Notes: generated by a model not told the origin, from the sequence alone. 64,000 nt of DNA from Flagellimonas myxillae (GCF_023502235.1 NZ_JAMFLY010000004.1:1-64000), one strand, 5' to 3'. Positions 35,703 to 44,642 are shown, numbered from the stretch's first letter. Translations and numbers: made by a program.

Positions 35703-36932
35703 ATGAACAAAAAGCGCTTGTTATATAGCCTTATGATCTTGTTGGCAGTGCTTTGCGCGGCTGTCGTCTATCATTGCAAAAATCCAAATATGGCCTCGGA
35801 CTATCAAAGTCCTGATGCGATTGCAACCCATTTGAGTGGGGAGCAGTTTGCCGGTTCCGAATCCTGTATGGAATGTCACAGTGATATTTTTACCACACAT
35901 TTGGAGACGGCCCATTTCCAGACTTCAGCGATAGCCAATGCTGAAAACATAAAAGGAAGTTTCACAGAGGGGTCTAATGTGTTGGATTTGAAAGACGTTA
36001 GGTTCACCATGAAAATCGAACAAGATTCCTTTTTTCAACACGTGAATATTAAAAACAGGGCGGTGGAATTCCCTCCCTCCAAATTTGATATCGTGATCGG
36101 TTCTGGGGTTCGGGGCCAAACCTACCTTACTTGGGATGGAGATGGATTGTTTCAATTACAACCCTCTTACCATACAGCTTCGGATGGATGGATCAACAGT
36201 CCTGGATATCCAACCCATAACATCAAAAGGCCTATCAATGATGCTTGCTTAAAATGCCATCTTACCGTTGCAACCAATCTCAACTCAAGCAAACGAAACA
36301 CCTACAACAAGGAAAAAATGCTATATGGAGTGGATTGCGAAAGATGTCATCGCCCCTCCTTAAAACATGTCGCTTATCATAGGGAAAATCCAGAAGTACC
36401 GGAGGCAAAATTTATGCTTAATATAAGTGAATTACCCAAGCAGCAGCGTTTGGATATATGTGCGCAATGTCATTCCGGGCTTCGGGAAGTAACATTAAGG
36501 GGTAGCCCTTTTTCCTTTTTGGCTGGTGAAAACCTAGATGACTATTCCCAAAACATGGAGACCCAAACTTCTAATAGCAGTCTAGACGTACACGGTAACC
36601 AATATGGGCTATTGACCAGCAGTAAATGCTTTCAGGAAGCAGGAACCATTGACTGTAGCACATGTCATGACCCCCATAAAAACCAAAGGGGACAAACAGC
36701 TTTTTTTAACCAAAAATGCATGGCCTGTCATAATACAGCAACCGTTGAATGTAAGGTTGAATCCCACAAAATGGAATCAGTGGCGAACAATTGCATAGCC
36801 TGTCACATGCCCAGCTTTCCGTCCAAAGTGATGACAGCCCAAGTAGGCAAAGACAGTCTAGAGACTTCCTTTTTTATTCGGACCCATTTAATAGCCATCT
36901 ACGAAGAAGAGCAGTGGGACCAAAGCAAATAA
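35703..36932 (+). CDS. Multiheme (7 x CxxCH) c-type cytochrome
   Basis: A 409-residue exported cytochrome with an N-terminal membrane/signal segment (LLYSLMILLAVLCAAVVYHC). Seven CxxCH heme sites are readable: CMECH, CLKCH, CERCH, CAQCH, CSTCH, CMACH and CIACH. The arrangement and surrounding text (SGVRGQTYLTWDGDGLFQLQPSYHT) resemble cytochrome c554/DmsE-like multiheme proteins that pass electrons in the periplasm. It lies inside a PUL between the FG-GAP lipoprotein and the GH36-like gene, which is unusual. It may connect extracytoplasmic sugar oxidation to respiration, but no substrate-specific partner is proven. Confidence 0.92.
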   Translation: MNKKRLLYSLMILLAVLCAAVVYHCKNPNMASDYQSPDAIATHLSGEQFAGSESCMECHSDIFTTHLETAHFQTSAIANAENIKGSFTEGSNVLDLKDVRFTMKIEQDSFFQHVNIKNRAVEFPPSKFDIVIGSGVRGQTYLTWDGDGLFQLQPSYHTASDGWINSPGYPTHNIKRPINDACLKCHLTVATNLNSSKRNTYNKEKMLYGVDCERCHRPSLKHVAYHRENPEVPEAKFMLNISELPKQQRLDICAQCHSGLREVTLRGSPFSFLAGENLDDYSQNMETQTSNSSLDVHGNQYGLLTSSKCFQEAGTIDCSTCHDPHKNQRGQTAFFNQKCMACHNTATVECKVESHKMESVANNCIACHMPSFPSKVMTAQVGKDSLETSFFIRTHLIAIYEEEQWDQSK

Positions 36933-36971
36933 CCGATAACAAACGCTACAAAAGCACTAAAACCAATACAA

Positions 36972-38822
36972 ATGACCCTTAATTTAAAACGTTTGACCAC
37001 GGGAGTGATAACCGCCCTGTTCTGTGTCGGCGCAATTGCCCAAAATACTGTTAAGGAAATTGAACTTGCCGGACAACAAGTCGAAATAAGCGGGGATTTT
37101 TCCGGCTTTGACACCAAAATTGAAGTTGAAAATATTTCCGAAGGCTTGGATATAGCCACAATTACACTTTCCCATGAAAGCGGCGCCACGCCACCCAAAT
37201 TCACCCTAAAATGGAATTTGCCCTCAAGTGATATAGCAGGACATTGGGGCACGGGAAGCTTTAACAATAAAAATATTGGCCCCAGTTGGAGCCCGTCCAA
37301 AACCAACTCCATGTTGGCCAAACAAGCACCGGTCATCGTACTTTTTGGACATGACGATATCAATCGCCTAAATTTTTCGGTATCCGAAGCCTTGAACACC
37401 GTAACCCTGAGCACCGGAATCAAGGAAGAAGATGGGAAGGTCTATAACCAGATTACCTTTTTCACGGAAAAGAATCGTTCCCTTAAAAATTATGAGGTCA
37501 AGGTGAGGTTCGATAGTAGACCCCAGTTGTATTCCAAAGCCTTGAACGAAGTTGCCGATTGGTGGGCTTCTTTTGAATTGTATACCCCTGCACCGGTTCC
37601 CGAAGTGGCACGACTTCCGGTATATTCCAGTTGGTATAGCTATCATCAAAAGGTATCCATGAAGGAATTGGTAGCAGAATGCAAGCTCGCCAAAAAAATG
37701 GGGTTTGAGTCCATTATTGTTGACGATGGCTGGCAAACCCTCGATAGCAATAGAGGATACGCTTATACCGGGGATTGGGAACCTGAACGTATTCCTGAAA
37801 TGAAAGAATTTGTGCAGGCCGTGCACGACTTGGGCATGAAATTCATCCTGTGGTACGCAGTTCCATTTGCCGGGGAAAATTCCAAGGCCTACGAAAAAAT
37901 GAAGGGGAAATTTCTGAGATACTGGAACGGACAGGGAACCTATGTCCTAGATCCACGTTATCCCGAAGTCCGGGAATTTATCATCAACACCTATGTGGAT
38001 GCTACCCGTGAATGGAATCTGGATGGTTTTAAATTGGACTTTATTGGACGCTTTGTGTCGGACAGTGAAACCGAACTCACCAAAGAAAATGGGCGGGACT
38101 ATGCCTCGGTAAATGAGGCCACAGATGTATTGATGACGGATTTGATGAAATCCCTTCAAGCGATCAAGCCAGATATTATGATTGAATTTAGGCAACCCTA
38201 TATAGGTCCGGCCATGCGAAAATACGGCAATATGTTTCGGGCCACCGATTGCCCAAACCTATCTTCTGTAAACAGAATACGTACTTCCGATCTAAGGATG
38301 CTCAGCGGGAACACCGCAGTTCACTCCGATATGTTGATGTGGCACTATGACGAACCTGTGGAGGTAGCTGCATTACAAATGCTCAATGTAATGTACTCCG
38401 TACCCCAAATTTCCGTGCGGTTAGAGGATATTCCCCAAGATCATTTTAAGATGATCAAATTTTACACGGACTATTGGCTACAAAACCGCGATGTGCTATT
38501 GGATGGGGAATTCCACCCAACAAGCCCGCTTACCAATTATCCCATTTTGGAAGGCAGTCGGAACAACAAGAAAATCACCACCGTTTTTAACGACCAACTT
38601 GTAAAGGTTCAAACCAACAAATGGGATAAGATGGATATACTCAATGCAAAGCGCTCCAAACAAATCATCTTGTTGAAGGAGGGGCAACCTAAAAAGTATG
38701 CATACGTAATCAGGGATTGTATGGGAAATCAAACGGATGAGGGCACCCTGGAGCTCAACCAAGAATCCCATCTGGTGACCGTACCCCCTTCCGGTTTAAT
38801 ATCATTAACAAGCATCCGCTAA
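36972..38822 (+). CDS. GH36-family alpha-galactosidase-like glycoside hydrolase
   Basis: A 616-residue secreted enzyme (signal TTGVITALFCVGAIAQ). An N-terminal beta domain (about 25-215) precedes a TIM barrel with SWYSYHQKVSMKELVAECK, IIVDDGWQT and GDWEPERIPEMKEFV. The clan-D nucleophile is Asp356 in GFKLDF; the acid/base is Asp426 in RATDCP. Both are in the expected context, so it should be active on terminal alpha-galactosides or related sugars (such as alpha-N-acetylgalactosaminides). The sulfatase immediately downstream (12 nt) suggests a sulfated alpha-galactan substrate. It lies 39 nt after the heptaheme cytochrome gene. Confidence 0.88.
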   Translation: MTLNLKRLTTGVITALFCVGAIAQNTVKEIELAGQQVEISGDFSGFDTKIEVENISEGLDIATITLSHESGATPPKFTLKWNLPSSDIAGHWGTGSFNNKNIGPSWSPSKTNSMLAKQAPVIVLFGHDDINRLNFSVSEALNTVTLSTGIKEEDGKVYNQITFFTEKNRSLKNYEVKVRFDSRPQLYSKALNEVADWWASFELYTPAPVPEVARLPVYSSWYSYHQKVSMKELVAECKLAKKMGFESIIVDDGWQTLDSNRGYAYTGDWEPERIPEMKEFVQAVHDLGMKFILWYAVPFAGENSKAYEKMKGKFLRYWNGQGTYVLDPRYPEVREFIINTYVDATREWNLDGFKLDFIGRFVSDSETELTKENGRDYASVNEATDVLMTDLMKSLQAIKPDIMIEFRQPYIGPAMRKYGNMFRATDCPNLSSVNRIRTSDLRMLSGNTAVHSDMLMWHYDEPVEVAALQMLNVMYSVPQISVRLEDIPQDHFKMIKFYTDYWLQNRDVLLDGEFHPTSPLTNYPILEGSRNNKKITTVFNDQLVKVQTNKWDKMDILNAKRSKQIILLKEGQPKKYAYVIRDCMGNQTDEGTLELNQESHLVTVPPSGLISLTSIR

Positions 38823-38834
38823 TATTTCCAAGCC

Positions 38835-40376
38835 ATGAAAACAAACAAAATACCAACCCTCGCCTTGATCCTGTTATGTTTTGCTTCCATCTCTTGCGGA
38901 CCTCAACAGCAGGATAATTCCAAAAAACAGCCGAATATTGTTTGGATCTATCTGGAGGACACAGCTCCGCTTATGGGAAGCTACGGCACTACAGAAATTG
39001 CCACACCAAACATTGATAGCCTGGCATCCTTAGGAACTGTGTACCGCAATGTTTATATGCCCGCACCGGTATGTTCGGCAACCCGTTCAAGTATCATTAC
39101 CGGAGTAATGGCCACTACCTTGGGGGTCCATAACCATCATAGTTCCCGAACCGAGGAATCTGCCATTTACTTGCCGGACAGCCTAAAGACAATTCCAGAG
39201 CTTTTCAAGGAAGCAGGATATTTCACTTTTAACAACGGTAAGGATGATTACAACTTTATGTACGACCGTTTGGACTTGTATACCCAAGATTATAAACTTC
39301 ATTCGTTGTATGGTAAAAGTGGGGTGCGGTTGGATTTGGCAACCTTGGCCGATAAACAACCTTTCTTTGGACAGGTCCAGCTCTATGGAGGTAAGGAAAT
39401 CTTTTCTTCCAGTTTTAAGGAAAATGTAAAAAATCCCGTGGACCGATCTAAAATTTCGCTCCCCCCCTACCTTCCAGACCACCCTGCTATTATAGAGGAA
39501 TATGCCAACCATCTGGATGCTATCCAAATTACGGATGAAAGAGTTGGTGGGATTATAAAGCAGTTGAGGGAAAGTGGGGTTTTGGAAAATACCATAGTTT
39601 TCTTTTTCTCCGATCACGGCATGCGCATCACTAGAAACAAACAATTTTTATACGATGGAGGGCTACATGTACCCTTGATTATTGCAGATTTCACCAAAAG
39701 CCAAAAGCGTGTTCCCCAAAAAAGCACCAATACTGATTTAATCAGCGGGCTTGATCTTGGAACAAGTTCCCTTTCCTTGGCGGGCATCCCCATCCCAGGA
39801 TACATGGAGGGTAAGGACATTTTTGATGACAGCGGAAACAAGCGTCAGTACGTGATTTCAGCCAGAGATCGCTGCGATTTTACCATAGATCGAATACGTT
39901 CCGTTCGATCTATGGATTTTAAATACATCAGAAATTTTATGACCGATAGACCGTATACGCAGCTTACCTATATGGATGTTGACAATGTTGAGTTTGTAAA
40001 AGTGATGAAGCAGCTTTATGCAGAGGACTCACTAAATCCAGAACAAAGGCGTTTTATGTCTGATGTTAGACCGGCCGAGGAATTATACGATCTCGCCGAT
40101 GATCCCCATGAGCTCCATAACCTGGCGGAAGATCCGGAGTATGGGTACATTCTTAATGAATATGCGAACGTATTGGACCAATGGATCAAAGAAACGGATG
40201 ATAAAGGACAGTACGCCGAAAATGAGGAAGGGCTCAAGGTAATGTTGGGAATTTGGGGAGCAAATTGTGTGAACCCTGAATACGATACCCTAAGAGAAAA
40301 ATATCCCGATTTGGAGGGATCTTTGTTACATCTTAAAAATACGCCGGCCAAATTAGTGGCTTCCAGCGGGGAATAA
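38835..40376 (+). CDS. Type I (S1 family) sulfatase
   Basis: A 513-residue exported sulfatase, probably a lipoprotein (LILLCFASISC). The metal/active-site start is NIVWIYLEDTAPLMGSYG. The formylglycine site is Cys80 in CSATR, a C-x-A-x-R variant compatible with anaerobic (anSME) maturation and also reported for some FGE substrates. Further marks are FFFSDHGM (metal His/Asp) and the C-terminal ELYDLADDPHELHNLAEDP. It would remove sulfate esters from the glycan before or after GH36 action. It is 12 nt downstream of the GH36-like gene, the last rightward gene before a terminator. Confidence 0.92.
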   Translation: MKTNKIPTLALILLCFASISCGPQQQDNSKKQPNIVWIYLEDTAPLMGSYGTTEIATPNIDSLASLGTVYRNVYMPAPVCSATRSSIITGVMATTLGVHNHHSSRTEESAIYLPDSLKTIPELFKEAGYFTFNNGKDDYNFMYDRLDLYTQDYKLHSLYGKSGVRLDLATLADKQPFFGQVQLYGGKEIFSSSFKENVKNPVDRSKISLPPYLPDHPAIIEEYANHLDAIQITDERVGGIIKQLRESGVLENTIVFFFSDHGMRITRNKQFLYDGGLHVPLIIADFTKSQKRVPQKSTNTDLISGLDLGTSSLSLAGIPIPGYMEGKDIFDDSGNKRQYVISARDRCDFTIDRIRSVRSMDFKYIRNFMTDRPYTQLTYMDVDNVEFVKVMKQLYAEDSLNPEQRRFMSDVRPAEELYDLADDPHELHNLAEDPEYGYILNEYANVLDQWIKETDDKGQYAENEEGLKVMLGIWGANCVNPEYDTLREKYPDLEGSLLHLKNTPAKLVASSGE

Positions 40377-40426
40377 AAAGTACCCAACAAAACCAAACAA
40401 TCTTCTAAAAAAGACCGCTCAAAACA

Positions 40427-40456
40427 AAATCCCGACCTAAGGCCGGGATTTCTTTT
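40427..40456. terminator. Terminator between sulfatase and SMP-30 genes
   Basis: AAATCCCGACCT-AAGGCCGGGATTT forms a stem with one G-T type mismatch and a T-rich right flank, between convergent genes. Confidence 0.7.
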
Positions 40457-40508
40457 GCTATTATTTGGACTTGGTATTTCCTAAGTCGAAATACAGTTTT
40501 ATGACACT

Positions 40509-41561
40509 TTATTTAAGATCAACCTTTAACAAATGATCATCAGCCGTGAGAAAAAGCTGTTTTTCATCGGTACTCAAAGCACAATTGGAAGTTCGCTGTC
40601 CGGTGTAGATTCTTGCCAAGGTTTTACCCGAATCATCAAAAATCCACAATCCTCCTGGACCAGTGGCCAACACATAGCCCAAGCTATGTACCTTTAATCC
40701 ATCAGGTGCACCTTGCTGTCCTTCTTTGCCCATTAAATGAGTGGCATCATGAAATAAGGTTTTATGCTCCACCTTTCCTGGCTCCACCACATCGTACTGG
40801 TACCACACCGCATGTTTGGCATCAGACACCGCCACATACAGTTTATCTTCCTTTGGGGACAGACAAATACCATTCGGCCGCGTAAGTTTATCCAACAACA
40901 CCAACTCTCCAGTATTTTTTAGGCAGTAAACGCCCTGAAAATCCAATTCCTTTTCTGGGTCCTCCATTCCCTTCGGTAGTCCGTAGGGTGGATCCGTGAA
41001 ATAGAGGTTTCCCTGGCTATCAAAAAAACCGTCATTGGGACTATTGAACCGTTTGCCTTGATAATTATCGACCAAGGCCTCATAAACCGGTTTGGGTTGA
41101 TCCAGCGGTGCAACCATTCGGCCTACCCTTCGCTCTCCATGTTGCATGAGCACCAATCGTCCTTCGCTGTCCAAGACAAGTCCGTTAGACCCAGGTTCCT
41201 TAAAATCTTCGTTGGTTTCCCCCAGATACCCGGAGGGATTCAAATAGGTAATGGTATCGTTTTTGGTGTCCCATTTGTAGACCTTGTTATTCGGGATATC
41301 GGAAAAGAGCAAATATTCCCCGTCATCAATCCAAAGTGGACCCTCTGACCATTCAAAACCGCTGGCCAATAGTTGTATGGAAGCCTTGGAATCTATGATC
41401 TTAAGCGCTTCTTCATCCAGGATTTCAATGCCGAACGCCTTAGTAATATCGTTGACTTCTTCCGTTGGTTGTTCCGATTTTACAGGTTCTTTCTTGGCAG
41501 TTTGCTTACACGACATAGCAAACAAAGCGGCAAGACACCCAAGTGCAATGTTTCTTTTCAT
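40509..41561 (-). CDS. SMP-30/gluconolactonase-family lipoprotein
   Basis: A 350-residue exported lipoprotein (signal LGCLAALFAMSC). The six-bladed propeller of the SMP-30/gluconolactonase family shows GFEWSEGPLWIDDGEYLLFSDIPN (metal Glu), NGLVLDSEGRLVLMQHGERR, FNSPNDGFFDSQGNLYFTDPPYG, RPNGICLSPKEDKLYVAVSD and APDGLKVHSLGYVLATGPGGLWIF. It should hydrolyse a sugar lactone in the periplasm, implying that a sugar oxidase or dehydrogenase acts nearby. It is leftward between the sulfatase and aldose epimerase; a -7-like TATATTTG (minus strand, 41598-41605) lies 37 nt upstream. Confidence 0.9.
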   Translation of the reverse strand: MKRNIALGCLAALFAMSCKQTAKKEPVKSEQPTEEVNDITKAFGIEILDEEALKIIDSKASIQLLASGFEWSEGPLWIDDGEYLLFSDIPNNKVYKWDTKNDTITYLNPSGYLGETNEDFKEPGSNGLVLDSEGRLVLMQHGERRVGRMVAPLDQPKPVYEALVDNYQGKRFNSPNDGFFDSQGNLYFTDPPYGLPKGMEDPEKELDFQGVYCLKNTGELVLLDKLTRPNGICLSPKEDKLYVAVSDAKHAVWYQYDVVEPGKVEHKTLFHDATHLMGKEGQQGAPDGLKVHSLGYVLATGPGGLWIFDDSGKTLARIYTGQRTSNCALSTDEKQLFLTADDHLLKVDLK

Positions 41562-41751
41562 ATTGGTAGACTCTAGGATTGGTTAAATGAACGATTCCAA
41601 ATATAGCAGTTTCAACTATTTGTTGGTTGATTTTCAACCGATATCCTTACCCTCTTAAAATCTTTATGTATGATTCCTAAAACCCTAACAAAGTTCTCTC
41701 GGAATGTTCACTTGTTTTTAGTTACATTTAGGATCAATAAATCCAACACCT

Positions 41752-42939
41752 ATGTCGATTCAAAAACCAATCCTGTTTCTTTTTGCCTTTTTCTTAATGG
41801 TTACAGCGTGTAAAAGAAATGGGCAAAAACCAACACTCGACGCAAACAAAAACCAAGTGAAAAGTAGCATGACATCTAACATCGACCCAAACAATTTTGA
41901 AAAGATAGTTGAAGGCGATTCGGTCCATTTGTATATCCTAAAAAACCAGGCTGGCACAGAGGCCTATTTTACCAACTTTGGGCAACGCTTGATTGCATTG
42001 TACGTTGCGGACAAAAATGGAAACATGGGCGATATTGTGTTGGGATGCAATACCTTGGAGGGTTACTACGAACCAGGTACTGATTATTTTGGATCAGTAA
42101 TAGGCAGGTATGGTAACAGGATTGCCAAGGGCAAATTCTCATTGGATGGCGTTAACTATACCTTGGCCACCAATAATGGCCCCAATCATTTGCATGGAGG
42201 GGATATGGGTTTTGACAACGTGGTTTGGGATGTGGACCATTCCAGTGAAAATGAAATACAGTTCTCAAGGATTTCCCCAGATGGGGAGGATGGGTATCCC
42301 GGAAACCTTTCCGTAATCGTCCGTTATGTATTGACTGAGGAAAATGAGCTTCAAATTTTCTATGAGGCCACTACCGATAAAAAAACCATTGTTAACCTTA
42401 CCCATCATTCCTTCTTTAACCTTAAAGGAGAAGGCATGGGTAGTATTCTGGACCATATTGTGGAAATCAATGCAGACCATTACACTCCTGTGGACTCCAC
42501 TTTAATTCCTTTGGGTACCATTGACCCCGTGGACGGAACACCCATGGACTTTAGAAAGCCCAAGTCGATTGGAAGGGATATCGAATCCGATTTTGATCAA
42601 CTTAAGATAGGAGGGGGATACGACCATAACTACGTTTTTAACACTGCAACAAAAAATAAGGATGGCCTAACCTTCGCTGCTAGGGTAACCGAACCCGAAT
42701 CGGGAAGAATCATGGAGGTTTATACCAATGAGCCAGGAATGCAGTTTTACAGTGGTAATTTTATGGACGGGTCCGTGAGCGGAAAAAATGGCCAGGCATA
42801 CATTTATAGAGGTGCCATCTGTTTGGAGACCCAACACTATCCAGACTCTCCCAATCAACCCAACTTTCCTTCCCCGGTCTTGGAACCCGGTGAAACCTAT
42901 TCATCTATCTGCGTTTACAAATTCGATGTAGAAAAATAG
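41752..42939 (+). CDS. Aldose 1-epimerase (galactose mutarotase), exported lipoprotein
   Basis: A 395-residue enzyme interconverting alpha and beta anomers of galactose or similar sugars. The signal LFLFAFFLMVTAC with lipidated Cys places it in the periplasm or outer membrane. Catalytic His residues are in PNHLHGG and LTHHSFFNL; the general-base Glu is in ICLETQHYPDSPNQPNFPS, followed by LEPGETYSS. Export fits a role in handling galactose released by the GH36-like enzyme. It is the last gene of the PUL region and convergent with the Rrf2 regulator. Confidence 0.93.
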   Translation: MSIQKPILFLFAFFLMVTACKRNGQKPTLDANKNQVKSSMTSNIDPNNFEKIVEGDSVHLYILKNQAGTEAYFTNFGQRLIALYVADKNGNMGDIVLGCNTLEGYYEPGTDYFGSVIGRYGNRIAKGKFSLDGVNYTLATNNGPNHLHGGDMGFDNVVWDVDHSSENEIQFSRISPDGEDGYPGNLSVIVRYVLTEENELQIFYEATTDKKTIVNLTHHSFFNLKGEGMGSILDHIVEINADHYTPVDSTLIPLGTIDPVDGTPMDFRKPKSIGRDIESDFDQLKIGGGYDHNYVFNTATKNKDGLTFAARVTEPESGRIMEVYTNEPGMQFYSGNFMDGSVSGKNGQAYIYRGAICLETQHYPDSPNQPNFPSPVLEPGETYSSICVYKFDVEK

Positions 42940-42972
42940 CGTATTGCAGTACTTTGTATTGAGCAGGCTGCA

Positions 42973-43404
42973 TTAAAGTGGTAATACGGATTTTCCTGCC
43001 CTGACTTCCAGGATAAGCTCGTTTATGGTGGTCTGTTCCAGATTTTTTATGAAATCGCTATTTGCATTGCCCACAAGATGATGCAGGGCGCAGGGGTTCT
43101 CGCTATCACACTCATGAATACTGAGCATACAGGAACGTAGCCTTTGCTCCCCATCTATTACATCCACAATCCTGATCAACGGCAGCCCAAGATTTTTGGC
43201 GCTCAAATAAAAACCGCCTTTAGGTCCCCGTGATGATGAAATGATATCGTGTTTGGAGAGTTCCTGTAACAGCTTTGCCAAATAAGATTGGGGCACGTTG
43301 ATATTGGTATAAATATCCTTGACCATCATCTTATTGTCCTCACTGGTATGTAGAGCCAAATATAGCACCGCCTTCAAAGCATATTTGGCCGAATTGGAAA
43401 GCAT
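42973..43404 (-). CDS. Rrf2-family Fe-S regulator (NsrR-like by context)
   Basis: A 143-residue Rrf2 repressor. The wing-helix part is MLSNSAKYALKAVLYLALH to SQSYLAKLLQELSK-like PQSYLAKLLQELSK, then SSRGPKGGFYLS. Three Cys (C-x6-C-x5-C in CMLSIHECDSENPCALHH) provide an Fe-S cluster site as in NsrR/IscR. It is divergent from the nitrous oxide reductase cluster, so nitric-oxide or redox control of nos genes is the likely role (inference; the Cys spacing is not exactly that of either NsrR or IscR). Confidence 0.88.
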   Translation of the reverse strand: MLSNSAKYALKAVLYLALHTSEDNKMMVKDIYTNINVPQSYLAKLLQELSKHDIISSSRGPKGGFYLSAKNLGLPLIRIVDVIDGEQRLRSCMLSIHECDSENPCALHHLVGNANSDFIKNLEQTTINELILEVRAGKSVLPL

Positions 43405-43457
43405 TTTACCCTGTCTTTAAATCATATACAATATTAAAAAGATGTTTTTATCCGAAA

Positions 43458-43502
43458 TGTGATTTTTATCATATTCTGCGTCAATTTCAGCCCATACATT
43501 TG
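43458..43502 (+). promoter_or_regulatory. Nos promoter with Crp/Fnr-like box
   Basis: ATGTGAT-TTTT-ATCATAT (43458-43475; 6 of 7 arm positions match) closely fits the TTGAT-N4-ATCAA Fnr/Crp class. A -7 element TACATTTG lies at 43495-43502. If transcription starts about 5 nt after that, the box is centred near -41.5, the classical activating position. Confidence 0.55.
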
Positions 43503-43528
43503 ACCCAAAATCCAACAATTGATATCAC

Positions 43529-44032
43529 ATGAAAACTATTCTAAAAGGCGGTTATGTTCTACTCCTAGGTATTTTGATTTCCTGCGGGGGTAAAGAAGAA
43601 AAAAAACAAGATGGCTTTCAGGTAGAAAGACAAAAAACTACCCAAAAGGCCACACAAAAAGTTGAAACCGAAACCACCAAGGCTTCGGAAAGAATCGATT
43701 TGGAAAACAAAGGGGTCGGTCCTATAACCTCGGTGGACCTGAGTACCGACATAGATCAAGCTTTGGTCGCGGAAGGTAAAGCCGCTTATGACCAATTGTG
43801 CTTGGCTTGTCACCGGGTCGGGAAAAAATTTATTGGTCCAGCTCCCGATGGAATATTAAAAAGAAGGTCACCTGAATGGATCATGAACATGATCTTAAAC
43901 CCCGAAGGCATGGTCAAGGAAGACCCACTGGCCAAAGACCTTTTCATGGAATTTAACGGATCTCCCATGGCCAATCAAGGGCTTAGTGAAGAACAGGCCC
44001 GGGCCGTGCTCGAATACTTTAGAACCTTATAA
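43529..44032 (+). CDS. Monoheme c-type cytochrome lipoprotein of the nos cluster
   Basis: A 167-residue lipoprotein (signal YVLLLGILISC). A charged linker (about 25-80, Lys/Thr/Glu-rich) precedes a class I cytochrome domain with CLACH, the axial Met region NGSPMANQGLSEEQA and the helix ARAVLEYFRTL. It is first in the nos operon, so it probably donates electrons to NosZ at the periplasmic face (inference). Confidence 0.92.
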   Translation: MKTILKGGYVLLLGILISCGGKEEKKQDGFQVERQKTTQKATQKVETETTKASERIDLENKGVGPITSVDLSTDIDQALVAEGKAAYDQLCLACHRVGKKFIGPAPDGILKRRSPEWIMNMILNPEGMVKEDPLAKDLFMEFNGSPMANQGLSEEQARAVLEYFRTL

Positions 44033-44040
44033 ATACATGT

Positions 44041-44619
44041 ATGAAACTAGCAACCAGCATTAAACTTACTATTGGTTTGTTCTTGGCCGCATCTCTGATG
44101 ATCGGTTGTAAGAGCGAAACCAAGACCCAGAACCCATCCACAGCAACAGTGGAATCACAAGACGGTGAAAAACAAGGACAGGCATTTTTAAAGGACGATG
44201 AGGCCACGCCAAACGTTCTTGACATTGCCATTGGTTCCAAAGACCATACCACCTTGGTCGCGGCAGTACAGGCAGCAGAATTGGAAAACGCATTGGTAAA
44301 TGCAGGCCCCCTTATGGTCTTCGCACCTACCAACGCAGCATTTGAAGCCTTGCCCGAAGGTACCGTTGAGAATTTACTGAAGCCAGAGAACAAGGCAGCA
44401 TTGGCCAACATTTTACAGTACCACGTCACCCCGGGAAAATACTCCAAAGACTTCTTGAAGAAGTTTAAAAAGTTGGGGCAGGCGAACAACCAGAGCGTAC
44501 AAGTTGAGGTACAAGGGGATGATGTCCTTATTGGCGGCGCCAAGATTGTGGCCAGTGTACCTGCCGGAAATGGCATTGTACACGTAGTGGATAAAGTAAT
44601 GTTACCCCCTGAAGAATAG
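44041..44619 (+). CDS. Fasciclin (FAS1) domain lipoprotein
   Basis: A 192-residue lipoprotein (LFLAASLMIGC). A single FAS1 domain spans about 55-190: NVLDIAIGSKDHTTLVAAVQAA, VFAPTNAAFEALPEG, LQYHVTPGKY and the C-terminal GNGIVHVVDKVMLPP. FAS1 domains are adhesion or ligand-binding folds; why one sits between the cytochrome and nosZ is unknown. Clade II nos clusters in Bacteroidota often carry it, from general recollection. It is 8 nt after the cytochrome gene and 23 nt before nosZ, clearly in the operon. Confidence 0.92.
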   Translation: MKLATSIKLTIGLFLAASLMIGCKSETKTQNPSTATVESQDGEKQGQAFLKDDEATPNVLDIAIGSKDHTTLVAAVQAAELENALVNAGPLMVFAPTNAAFEALPEGTVENLLKPENKAALANILQYHVTPGKYSKDFLKKFKKLGQANNQSVQVEVQGDDVLIGGAKIVASVPAGNGIVHVVDKVMLPPEE

Positions 44620-44642
44620 AAAAACAAAATTTTAAAACAAGT

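Noticed and set aside
35703-36932. Cytochrome as nitrite or hydroxylamine reductase
   Set aside because: No CxxCK catalytic heme site, and the gene is in a glycan locus; the general multiheme call is safer.
44019-44627. Long open frame opposite the fasciclin gene
   Set aside because: Mirror of a well-supported gene on the plus strand; no recognisable domain and no promoter.
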